From assembly GCF_003259175.1 (NCBI RefSeq), contig NZ_QGOK01000011.1, positions 62,001-126,000 of the forward strand: a stretch of 64,000 bases of DNA, in the 5' to 3' direction. Position 1 is the first letter of the stretch. Each line of letters starts with the position of its first letter. The translations under genes were made by a program, and so were the position numbers. This document shows positions 56,257 to 64,000 of this stretch, piece after piece. The stretch comes from Marinomonas shanghaiensis (GTDB lineage Bacteria > Pseudomonadota > Gammaproteobacteria > Pseudomonadales > Marinomonadaceae). Below the pieces are notes generated by a model that worked only from the letters and a program-made list of their open reading frames with translations, had not been told where the DNA came from and ran no database searches.

Positions 56257-56880
56257 ATGTTACCCATCTCTGTTGCTGTAGTGGATGATCATCCGTTTTT
56301 ACGTTTGGCAGTAAAAGCGGTACTGGAGCGGTATAATTTTGTGGTAATGGCGGAAGCGGACAATGGCATAGACGCCATTCAATTACTAAAAAACACCCCT
56401 TGCCAGCTGATGATCTTGGATTTGGATATTCCGCAAATGAGTGGCTTGGAAGTGATACGCCGTGTTAACCAGCGTTATCCTGACACCCGCATTTTAGTGC
56501 TTACCGCTCAGGATCCATCGGTGTATGCGGTGCGCTGCATTGAAGCTGGCGCTTATGGGATTCTCTCTAAAGCGCAGCCTCTGGAAGAATTAGCAGAAGC
56601 CGCACGTTTGGTGCTGAAAGGCAAAAAAGTATTCCCACAACCAGAGTTTTACGGCGAACCGCTGGCAGGCTCTGAGAGCGAATTATTAGCCAGTTTAACC
56701 AACAGGGAGCTGCAAATCGTTGAATTGTTGTGTAAAGGTCATGCCAATAAAGACATAGCAGAAACGATGGCCATTAGCCATAAAACGGTCAGCACCCACA
56801 AAACCAATATTCTTGCCAAACTAAACTTAGGCTCGTCTATGGAGCTGTTTGATTTTGCCAAAAGGCATAATTTGATATGA
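56257..56880 (+). CDS. BvgA/EvgA-like response regulator
   Basis: The 207-residue protein has a receiver domain (1-120) with DDH (10-12), phospho-acceptor Asp55 in LMILDLDIPQMSG and Lys in SKAQPLEEL. A LuxR-type helix-turn-helix follows (about 142-200), with LTNRELQIVELLCKGHANKDIAETMAISHKTVSTH in part. Its stop overlaps the start of the hybrid kinase (ATGA). With the fimbrial operon next door, the layout copies BvgAS- or EvgAS-type control of surface structures. It is the second NarL-family regulator in the window. Confidence 0.9.
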   Translation: MLPISVAVVDDHPFLRLAVKAVLERYNFVVMAEADNGIDAIQLLKNTPCQLMILDLDIPQMSGLEVIRRVNQRYPDTRILVLTAQDPSVYAVRCIEAGAYGILSKAQPLEELAEAARLVLKGKKVFPQPEFYGEPLAGSESELLASLTNRELQIVELLCKGHANKDIAETMAISHKTVSTHKTNILAKLNLGSSMELFDFAKRHNLI

Positions 56881-59800
56881 GGCGATGGCTTTGGATTTTT
56901 CTGTTGCTGGTTCCGCTAGTGTCGGCAGCTCAGCAGCTTCAGCTCTTTTCCCGCAGCACTGCAATGGTACAAATAGAGCAAACAGGAGCGGAGCAGCAGT
57001 GGTTGATGGCAAAGAAACAGCTGGTGTTTGGTGCGTTGAACGACGAGCATCCGCCTTTTGTTATTAAAACCAATGGCAGAGATTTTGAGGGTATTACCGC
57101 GGATTATTTGGGTCTGATCAGCGCAGCTTTGGCAAAGCCTGTAGAAGTTCGAAGCTTCGCCACTAAAGCAGAGTTAATCGCCGCTGCGCGCGCAGGCACC
57201 ATCGACTTTTACAGTTACGCTCGTATGAATGAGCTGGATGTCGCAGATATCGTTGCGACAGAGCCTTATGCAGATGATATTCCGGTGTTGGTAACCGCAT
57301 CACATCAGCCATCCACTACAAAGTTAACCGCAAAACAGATGGCTAACCGTAAATTCAGGTTGGCCTTTTCAAAACACTATTTAACTGTGGAACGGTTACA
57401 GCAAAGTTTTCCTGACGCTGATTTAGTGCCATACGACAATTTAACTCAGGCAATAGAGGCTGTGGCTTTAGGTCATGCTGATTGGTATTTAGGCAATGCT
57501 ATCAGCGCGCATTATTTAATTCACAGCGGTCATTTTTCAGAACTGAATATCAGCGACTTTACCCCTCTGGCGTCAGGACACTTTACCTTTCATGTGTCGA
57601 AACAACAGACTGAGCTATTGGCACTGTTAAATAAAGTGATCTCTGCTGTGCCTCATACTGAGCGGCAACAGATTTTACAGCGCTGGAGTGCCGGTCGCGC
57701 GCTTTATATGTTGGCAGAGCGTATCGAATTATCAGAAGCTGAACACCGCTACATAGAACGCGATAACGCTGTGCGTATTGTGCATGTGCTGAGCGACACT
57801 CCTTTTTTAATGGGTTCAAACGATTTAAGCCAAGGTGTTGGCATTTTAAAGTCCTTAACAGAAGCGATTAGTGCCAAGACTGGGCTGGAGTTCGAGTGGG
57901 TGCCTGCATATTCTTTGACTGAGATGCTGCAACTGCTAAAGCAGGGTAAAGCAGACCTGTCGGCTATTCTGGCGCCCAATGCTGAACGAGCTGAATTTTT
58001 AAATTTCAGTCGGCCTTATCTGGTGACTTCGTATGCGGTATTGACCCGTGAGGACTCAGCAACACCTGAATTGCGGTTGGAGCAGATGGCGGGAAAAACG
58101 TTAGCCATTCAAACCAATCATGCAATAGTGCCTTATCTTAAGGCAACGTATCCTGATATGAAGTTTACATTTGTTGATAACTTGCAGCAAAGCGTGGATG
58201 CCGTATTAAAGGGGCAGGCTGATGCTTTGGTTGAAAACCTTGTGATAGCAAGGTTTTATACTGAATTAACCTATAAAAACCAATTGCAAATCAGTTCTAG
58301 TTTTTTACCCGCTGGTGCACGTTTTACCTTAGCTGTCTCCAAGCAGCAACCTGAGCTGTTTAGCATTTTGGATAAAACTCTGCTGAGTATTCCGCCCGAT
58401 CAATTGGCGCTGTTGTCAGATTGGTCGGTTAACCCTTCTACTCCAAACTTTTGGCAGAGTTATCGCCAGCAGCTTATCCAGGCGGCAGTTGTTTTTACTC
58501 TGGTTGTACTGGGATTTCTATTCTGGAATTTTTACTTACGCCGTCAGGTGCGGGAGCGTCAGTTACTGCTTGAACAAGTTGAACGTGCCAAAGAGCAGGC
58601 TTTAGAGGCCAGCAAAGCCAAGAGTTTTTTTCTTTCCACTATGAGCCACGAAATTCGAACACCGCTGCACGCGATTATAGGCACGTTGGAGCTTGCAAAG
58701 CGCCAAGCCGATGAGAAGCTATGGGATTTTACCGCTATTGATATTGCCTATGATTCAGCTCAAGGCCTAAAAGAACTCATAGGCGATATTCTGGACATTG
58801 CCAAAATTGAAGCTGGCCAGTTGGAACTTAACCCGTTTTGGCTGAACTTGAAGGAGGAAATCAACAGGTTGTATCTTGTGTTTGTCGGTATGGCGAAAAG
58901 CAAAGGCTTATATTTGAACTGCAAGGTGGATGCTGCTTTTGAGCGATATCAGGTAGAGCTGGATCCTTTACTGTTTAAACAATTGCTATCGAATCTGCTC
59001 AGTAATGCTATTAAATTTACGCCGGAAGGCGGTGTGTGTTTACGGTTAATCGTGCTGGAGCAGCAGGATGAGCATCTTTTAGTGCAGCTTTGTGTCAAAG
59101 ATACTGGGGTGGGCTTGACGCCTGAACAAGGCAAAAACGTGTTGAAACCTTTTGCGCAATTGGCGAACTCAGAACAGGTTTCAGGCGAGCGTGGTTCAGG
59201 CTTAGGTTTAAGTATTTGCCAGACCATAGTGCAATTGATACAGGGGCAGCTTTCTATTCAGAGTGAAAAAGGTCAAGGCACAGAAATTCAGATTGAGTTG
59301 AAGCTGCCTTGCAGAGCCGCCGTGCCTGTGACTGTCGAGCAATGTCACGATATATCAGAGGAAAATACAGAACAAAATCAACAAGCCTTAAAGCTGTTGG
59401 TGGTGGACGATCATCAGGTCAATCGACTGCTATTGCAGCGTCAATTGAGTTATTTAGGTCATCAGGTGTGGCAGGCCGCAGACGGTATCGAAGCATTGGC
59501 GCTTTTAACGCAGCAACATCTAGATTTGGTACTAACAGATTGTAATATGCCACGCATGGATGGTTATCAACTGGCTAAAGCCATACGAGAAGACCAAGCC
59601 TTAAAACATTTGACTGTCATAGGACTAACGGCCAGAGCCCAGTCCGATGAGATCGCGAAATGTATAGCTGCTGGCATGAATGATTGCTTATTTAAACCTA
59701 TCAGTATTAATGAATTACAACAAAACATTCAGAAGTATGCCAAAGGCAAAGCGGCATTTAGTATCGATGCTTTATTTGCCTTGTCTGGTCCTGATCCAGC

Positions 59801-60083
59801 TTTTGCTCGTCAGATGTTATCGACGTTATGCCAAAGCAATAGTCAGGACATTGAACAACTGAAACGGTTGTTACAACGATCGGATTGTGAAGGCTTGAAA
59901 CAACTGGCGCATAAAATCAAAGGCGCTGCTGTGTTGGTGCAAGCAGAGCAGCTATTGGATAGCTGTGAAACAATGGAACACGCCACAGAGCAGCAGATCA
60001 CCAGTGCCAGTTTACGGCTATTGGCGGCTTTAAAAGTATTTAACCGCGAAGCACAGTCATGGTGCGACAACAGTCAAAAGTAG
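56877..60083 (+). CDS. BvgS/EvgS-like hybrid sensor kinase
   Basis: The 1068-residue protein has a signal peptide (1-18) and two periplasmic solute-binding (Venus-flytrap) domains, about 45-270 and 290-525. These are followed by one membrane helix (about 534-555), HisKA with His591 in SHEIRTP and an ATPase with the N-box NLLSNAIKF and G-box GSGLGLSI. A receiver with Asp888 in LTDCNMPRMDG and an Hpt domain with His1012 in AHKIKGAA complete the His-Asp-His relay to the adjacent regulator. BvgS has a PAS domain after the membrane helix; here that space is too short, as in EvgS-like variants. The ligand is unknown. Confidence 0.93.
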   Translation: MRRWLWIFLLLVPLVSAAQQLQLFSRSTAMVQIEQTGAEQQWLMAKKQLVFGALNDEHPPFVIKTNGRDFEGITADYLGLISAALAKPVEVRSFATKAELIAAARAGTIDFYSYARMNELDVADIVATEPYADDIPVLVTASHQPSTTKLTAKQMANRKFRLAFSKHYLTVERLQQSFPDADLVPYDNLTQAIEAVALGHADWYLGNAISAHYLIHSGHFSELNISDFTPLASGHFTFHVSKQQTELLALLNKVISAVPHTERQQILQRWSAGRALYMLAERIELSEAEHRYIERDNAVRIVHVLSDTPFLMGSNDLSQGVGILKSLTEAISAKTGLEFEWVPAYSLTEMLQLLKQGKADLSAILAPNAERAEFLNFSRPYLVTSYAVLTREDSATPELRLEQMAGKTLAIQTNHAIVPYLKATYPDMKFTFVDNLQQSVDAVLKGQADALVENLVIARFYTELTYKNQLQISSSFLPAGARFTLAVSKQQPELFSILDKTLLSIPPDQLALLSDWSVNPSTPNFWQSYRQQLIQAAVVFTLVVLGFLFWNFYLRRQVRERQLLLEQVERAKEQALEASKAKSFFLSTMSHEIRTPLHAIIGTLELAKRQADEKLWDFTAIDIAYDSAQGLKELIGDILDIAKIEAGQLELNPFWLNLKEEINRLYLVFVGMAKSKGLYLNCKVDAAFERYQVELDPLLFKQLLSNLLSNAIKFTPEGGVCLRLIVLEQQDEHLLVQLCVKDTGVGLTPEQGKNVLKPFAQLANSEQVSGERGSGLGLSICQTIVQLIQGQLSIQSEKGQGTEIQIELKLPCRAAVPVTVEQCHDISEENTEQNQQALKLLVVDDHQVNRLLLQRQLSYLGHQVWQAADGIEALALLTQQHLDLVLTDCNMPRMDGYQLAKAIREDQALKHLTVIGLTARAQSDEIAKCIAAGMNDCLFKPISINELQQNIQKYAKGKAAFSIDALFALSGPDPAFARQMLSTLCQSNSQDIEQLKRLLQRSDCEGLKQLAHKIKGAAVLVQAEQLLDSCETMEHATEQQITSASLRLLAALKVFNREAQSWCDNSQK

Positions 60084-60130
60084 CTGGTTTCAGACGGGAA
60101 AAACTTCGATTTTTGAGCAAAAACTTTGAA

Positions 60131-60161
60131 TAAAAAAAGGCAGGTAAAGTATCTACCTGCC
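60131..60161 (-). terminator. Terminator of the fimbrial operon
   Basis: GGCAGGTA and TACCTGCC pair around a 7-nt loop; on the minus strand a seven-T run follows. It lies 29 bp past the pilin stop and faces the convergent kinase gene. Confidence 0.9.
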
Positions 60162-60189
60162 AAAGGCGCGGGTTGTGCTTAATGAAGAC

Positions 60190-60699
60190 TTATGGGGCTG
60201 GCGCAGGCTCTGCATTTGGCAGAGGGGTTTCAAAAGATAGACTAACCACACCTGAATAATTGTCCGGCGTGTAGTTTGCGCCTGTTGCCGGTGCTATTGT
60301 CATATTGACCACCTGACCTGCAGCGGCCTGTGTTGCACCCAGCACATCGGCTGATGCAGAACTTAGCGTCACTCCGTTTACAGAAACGGCAAGGTCTATA
60401 GTATTGGCCAATAAACTACCTGTCAGGGTAGAGCTGGTCACCGCAGCCTGAATCGCGCCAGTGGTGCTACCCATATGCAGTTGCTTTTGAATAGGGGTTA
60501 GCACGTTATTAAAAGTGTTCCATTCCATACGCTGAGGCGCAGTAAAGACGTCGTCCCCAGGCAGTGCATTGACGAAAAAACTGGTGGATGGGACTTCAGC
60601 AATAACGGTGATTTGCTTTTGTTCAGTTTGAGCGGCAAAGCCGGACGCTGACAGACTTAACAGCATGGCTGAGGCAAGAACTGTGTTCAGATTTTTCAT
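60190..60699 (-). CDS. CS1-type (alpha) fimbrial major pilin
   Basis: The 169-residue precursor has a signal peptide cut near GFA-AQT (about residue 22). The mature protein starts KQITVIAEVPSTSFFV and ends with YTPDNYSGVVSLSFET, patterns of the CS1/CFA-I pilin family (CfaB, CblA); it lacks the disulfide of classical type 1 pilins. A Pro-rich tail PLPNAEPAPAP follows the last strand, which is unusual because that strand region is close to the C-terminus in CfaB. AAGGAG lies 9 bases before the ATG. It is last in the operon, after usher and tip. Confidence 0.85.
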   Translation of the reverse strand: MKNLNTVLASAMLLSLSASGFAAQTEQKQITVIAEVPSTSFFVNALPGDDVFTAPQRMEWNTFNNVLTPIQKQLHMGSTTGAIQAAVTSSTLTGSLLANTIDLAVSVNGVTLSSASADVLGATQAAAGQVVNMTIAPATGANYTPDNYSGVVSLSFETPLPNAEPAPAP

Positions 60700-60839
60700 A
60701 GCTAAAAGCTCCTTAAATCAAAAAGTATGCAGCCCTTGTGGTACTGCGGTATTGATGAGCAACTCATCATGAAGGTTATGGTAGGGCAGTCCGATACAGC
60801 AGACTATCGGACTAATCTGATTTTACTTTTCAGCCTATA
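60700..60839 (-). promoter_or_regulatory. Hairpin-bearing gap between tip and pilin genes
   Basis: Within 140 bp there are two stems: GATGAG/CTCATC around CAA (60753-60767) and GTCCGAT/ATCGGAC around a 10-nt loop (60790-60813). Neither has a T-run on the minus strand. Such gaps in fimbrial operons often hold RNA-processing or stabilising sites that raise pilin output, or a second promoter. This is inferred. Confidence 0.5.
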
Positions 60840-62087
60840 TTACAAACGAGGCTCGATCATCAAAGACACTGAGCCTAAATATTCGCCACCCGGATTACTG
60901 CGCATGGCTTCCGATACCTCTTTGGAACTGATTTCAAAGTGCACTACCCCTGCGCCGTTTGAGATCTTTTGGTCTGGTGTAAATTTAACCCTGCTGGGGG
61001 CGGCGAAGAGTCTTATTCCATCAGCAGTTATGCCATAGGGGGCTTTCATGCCTTGTGGCATGGTGATAGTCGTCATGACGGTAATTCGATGCCCATTTTT
61101 CCAGTTTCTTAATCCACAATAAGGTGGCATATCGACACTGCATTGCAGATAAATATTCAGTGGTCCAGTGCTCCAGATTTGAAACGGGATATTTGCTTTG
61201 ACAGATTCTGTCATTTTTCCTGTTGCCAAGTAGCCTTGCCAGCCTTTCTCTGGCTCCATAACGACTTTGGTGCTGTTGGCTGGAAAGCGCAGCATGGCTT
61301 GATGTTCCACATTGAGGTTAATGTTGACAATAAGTTGAGGGTCGGCATAGTCGCCTTCTCCCATATCAAAATCAGCGCCACTGCCAACACTAAATATCAG
61401 TCTGCCTTTGTATTTGCCGTTCTCCAACTTCATCGGCGAATCTGTCAGTAGCTCATACGTAAAGGCGATTTGCGTTTGTTCCATAGTAAAAGTTTGAGAG
61501 TTAGGTAATACGTCATTTTTAGTCAATAGTCTGTAGCAATTGCCTCCGATATTGTCGTAAGGCGAATTAATATCCCATAAAAAACTAGTGGTATTACCAC
61601 GTGATGTCGTACCAGCTAACACGCTGGAGCAATTTCCGTTTGTATTAGTGCTTGGCATAATGCCGATACCACCTTTGCCAATCATTTTATAAAGGGAGTT
61701 CTGTCCCGCTTGACTAACGTAGGTACCACCTATTCGTTTGATTTTAAAAGTAACTTCGGTTTGCGTACCGCCTTCATGCTGCAATATCACCTTGCGGGAA
61801 GAGGGAAATTTAAGATACAAATTGTCTCTGGCGTAGTTGCTGTATCGGACAAACTTGTGATTAATACGACTGTCTACAAGGATTGTTTTGTAATGAGTGT
61901 AGTTCCATATGTAAGTGCAGAACGAATCTATGCAGGGGGTGACATCAGTTAAACTTTGTTGGTTTGTACCAGAATAACCGGCCTTGAATTCCGAGTTGAT
62001 GGTGACTTCTGCTGCCATGAGTTGCTGGACTTGTAGTGCAAGTAACAAGCAAAAAGTTAGGCTAAAAATACGAAAAAAACTCATCAT
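60840..62087 (-). CDS. CS1-type pilus tip / biogenesis initiator (CfaE/CooD/CblD-like)
   Basis: The 415-residue protein has a signal peptide cut after LMA-A (about residue 25). It contains an N-terminal adhesin-like half with Cys pairs (CIDSFC and NCSS...NCY). The C-terminal pilin-like half includes LENGKYKGRLIFSVGSGADFD in part, MLRFP and EYLGSVSLMIEPRL. The layout matches CfaE/CooD, the minor tip subunit needed to start assembly of CS1-type fimbriae. It starts 7 bp after the usher stop; ATG at 62087 or 62084 both fit the AAGGAG overlapping that gap. Receptor is unknown. Confidence 0.85.
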   Translation of the reverse strand: MMSFFRIFSLTFCLLLALQVQQLMAAEVTINSEFKAGYSGTNQQSLTDVTPCIDSFCTYIWNYTHYKTILVDSRINHKFVRYSNYARDNLYLKFPSSRKVILQHEGGTQTEVTFKIKRIGGTYVSQAGQNSLYKMIGKGGIGIMPSTNTNGNCSSVLAGTTSRGNTTSFLWDINSPYDNIGGNCYRLLTKNDVLPNSQTFTMEQTQIAFTYELLTDSPMKLENGKYKGRLIFSVGSGADFDMGEGDYADPQLIVNINLNVEHQAMLRFPANSTKVVMEPEKGWQGYLATGKMTESVKANIPFQIWSTGPLNIYLQCSVDMPPYCGLRNWKNGHRITVMTTITMPQGMKAPYGITADGIRLFAAPSRVKFTPDQKISNGAGVVHFEISSKEVSEAMRSNPGGEYLGSVSLMIEPRL

Positions 62088-62094
62088 TGGCTCC

Positions 62095-64000
62095 TTAATT
62101 TGCTGCGAGGGGAATTGTTTGTTTATGTAGATGTTCAGCCTTTACCAGCTGAGGCACACAGCGTAAATCGCCTATAAACAACAAGTCTTGTTGTTGCTTT
62201 GGTTGAGTATCTACATCAAAATGGCAGACCGTTTCCCCTTGCTGAAGTACGTCTAAAGTGGGGCTTGACTGACGCATTGCTAGGGTAAAAAAACCACTGG
62301 CTTCAGTCACAGTGCGGCTAGAATGGTTCAGCACATGTTGTCCAGAGAGCGGTTTTCCTTGCTCGTCTAACAAACGACCCGCTACTGTTATGGTTTTAAA
62401 CGCAGACAACTTCAGATAATCCACACCGCCTTTATTCAGGTGATAACGCTTTACGGATTGTGACAAGCTGGCGTACTCAGCTCCCTGTTGTTCAATCTCA
62501 AAGCTGACGCTACCTGGAGTGTAAGCTTTGACTGGCACTAGGTTCATCCCAGGTGCTAGTTCAACACTTTGTCCACCAGAATCGTGGGCCCGGAGTTTCA
62601 GTTCTTCCACGTCTGATTCAAGCTCGACAATAAGGCTAGCGCCACCGTAACTGCTATTACTGCTGGCTGTTATGCTTTCGGTTGAGGCTGCGACAGTGCT
62701 GCTTAAGTTGATTCCAGAGCTGATTGTGCCGTCGTAAGAAGAACGAGTCATATAAAGATCCCCGTATAGGTATTGGTTTTTCAGGCTGGTATTCGCAGTA
62801 AGTCCCATACCATAACTGTCTATGTTGGCGCTGGCGCCCAGATGTTGGATGCTGCTGTTTTCAACTTGAGTGCTCCAACCTGCTTCAGCGGTGTTTTCTT
62901 TGCTACCATCTCGTGATGTTCTATTGCCTAGTGCTGCATAGTACTGTGAGGTGTTTTTGCCAAAGTTAATATTTAAACTCAGCTCCACTCCAGTATTTCG
63001 ATAGGCGGTAGCGCCTGACAAAGCAGGGCGGTTAAAAGCAGTAAAACGCCAACTACTGTTGGCATCAAAATTTTGCTGGTGGTATTGCCAGTTCACGTCA
63101 ACCCCAGAGCCCAACCCCGGCTGATGCGTTAGGCGTAAAGAGCCACTTTGGCTGGCATTAATTCGATGATGCCAGCTTAGGGCTGAATTACGTTGTGTCC
63201 TTGCCTGTGACAGTGCAGTTGCTTGGGTTCTATTAAATTGCTGGCTAAGCATCAAGCTGCCGCTATCAAAACCGTAAATAAACTGACCGTTGAGGCCAGA
63301 ACCTGCATTTTGACTTTGATACATATTGGTCAGTACTCTGCTGCGCTCGTTAAGACTGAAATCGACCGAACTACCAAAAGCAACAGCTTGATCGCTGTAC
63401 TGGCTAGAAAAACCTAAAACAGTGTTAGGGTTGAGTAGGTAATTGAGTGCTGCTCCTACTGTAGCGCTGCCTTCAAATGCCGATTCAGTGTTATTAAATA
63501 GTTCAGTCTGTCTACCAGCAAATAGGCTGTAACGCAGTGGTTCGGATGGGTCTTGCCATTGGGTGGGTTTATAGATCATGGCTTCGGATTCAGATAACAG
63601 CTGACCATCCTGTACAACACGTAATTGCACTGCGTAAATGCCAGTTGGTAACACTTTAGTGTTGATCGTTTGCAAACCAGCCTGTATTTGCTGGCTGTTT
63701 ATCAGCTGATTATTTCGGTAAATTTCAACGATCGCAGGACGGTCTGCAGTGACATAGACTGCTGTGGTGCTAGGGAAACTGTGGTCGACCACCAAAGTAT
63801 CGGATGAACTCAGCATCACTCCCAGCATATTGTCACCGCCAACACCACGGCCTGGAGTCAGGTTTAGACCCTGTGCCGTACTGGCGAAATAGCCAACACG
63901 CAGTGCTTTGCCTTCAAGTTCACGCTGGCTGTAGAGTTGACTCAAACCATAGTAGGTAGACTCATTTCCTAAACCACTGCGGGAAATTTGTGTGCCTGTG
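62095..64000 (-). CDS. CS1-type outer-membrane usher, 5' end outside window
   Basis: The frame is open to the window edge, so the N-terminus is missing; 635 residues are visible. It has RVGYFASTAQGLNL, GGDNMLGVMLSSSDTLVV, PAIVEIYRNNQLINSQQIQAGLQTINT (in part) and alternating beta-strands of the barrel (SLFAGRQTELF, LNYLLNPNTVLGFSSQY). The C-terminal domains contain AGRLLDEQGKPLSGQHVLNH, GFFTLAMR and CHFDVD. This fits the TcfC/CooC/CfaC usher family and not FimD. A TTG at 63945 is internal, not a start. The chaperone gene is probably just outside the window. Confidence 0.87.
   Translation of the reverse strand, partial: TGTQISRSGLGNESTYYGLSQLYSQRELEGKALRVGYFASTAQGLNLTPGRGVGGDNMLGVMLSSSDTLVVDHSFPSTTAVYVTADRPAIVEIYRNNQLINSQQIQAGLQTINTKVLPTGIYAVQLRVVQDGQLLSESEAMIYKPTQWQDPSEPLRYSLFAGRQTELFNNTESAFEGSATVGAALNYLLNPNTVLGFSSQYSDQAVAFGSSVDFSLNERSRVLTNMYQSQNAGSGLNGQFIYGFDSGSLMLSQQFNRTQATALSQARTQRNSALSWHHRINASQSGSLRLTHQPGLGSGVDVNWQYHQQNFDANSSWRFTAFNRPALSGATAYRNTGVELSLNINFGKNTSQYYAALGNRTSRDGSKENTAEAGWSTQVENSSIQHLGASANIDSYGMGLTANTSLKNQYLYGDLYMTRSSYDGTISSGINLSSTVAASTESITASSNSSYGGASLIVELESDVEELKLRAHDSGGQSVELAPGMNLVPVKAYTPGSVSFEIEQQGAEYASLSQSVKRYHLNKGGVDYLKLSAFKTITVAGRLLDEQGKPLSGQHVLNHSSRTVTEASGFFTLAMRQSSPTLDVLQQGETVCHFDVDTQPKQQQDLLFIGDLRCVPQLVKAEHLHKQTIPLAAN

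Noticed and set aside
63945..63945. TTG at 63945 as the usher start
   Set aside because: The frame continues open and protein-like to the window edge, so the gene is truncated by the window and this codon is internal.

Overview
The window looks like chromosome of a marine gammaproteobacterium of the Oceanospirillales, most like Marinomonas. This is an inference from gene content and protein style (gacA-uvrC, tusDCB, lapAB, recCBD, a small Porin_4-type porin); no database search was possible. Most of the sequence is ordinary housekeeping DNA with rather low G+C.

Layout. 0.1-6.6 kb: cspD-like gene (-), clpS-clpA (+), infA and aat (-), then a porin. 6.6-14.2 kb: ftsK, lolA-rarA, crcB, serS and cobA, all on +. 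14.2-16.9 kb: the tus sulfur-relay genes, yccA and hpf, all on -. 17.1-21.9 kb: a DnaT-like/phage-P-like replication pair, a GacA/UvrY regulator, uvrC and pgsA. 22.0-22.3 kb: tRNA-Gly/Cys/Leu.

22.3-26.6 kb is an eroded accessory region beside tRNA-Leu. It holds a truncated tyrosine integrase, a phosphoribosyltransferase-domain protein, a frameshifted BRCT protein, a complete IS10-group insertion sequence with 9-bp target duplication, a HEPN-domain protein with an RNxxxH motif, and a 36-aa hydrophobic peptide gene that looks like a type I toxin. 26.6-53.1 kb returns to the core: lipoprotein, yciA, tRNA-Leu(CAA), an EAL-HDOD protein, two tRNA-Ala, recC-recB-recD, trpS, a Tim44-like protein, CheW, gsk, moeB-like gene, trxB, ppa, ihfB, lapA-lapB, pyrF, comEA-like gene, sulP and uvrB.

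From tRNA-Val (53.4 kb) to the end the sequence is accessory again. A Fic-family gene lies between two 148-bp direct repeats derived from the 3' end of a DUF5655-type gene, followed by an IS3-family remnant. Then come a BvgA/BvgS-like phosphorelay and, on the opposite strand, a CS1/alpha-type chaperone-usher fimbrial operon (usher cut by the window edge, tip initiator, major pilin). Adjacency suggests the phosphorelay controls the fimbriae.

Two things look least described. One is the Fic module, with its repeat flanks, degenerate active site and row of TGGCGC repeats upstream. The other is the small membrane-peptide gene with an overlapping leader ORF at about 26.4 kb. A 76-bp palindromic intergenic element also occurs twice, one copy having grown into a 51-bp tandem array after clpA.
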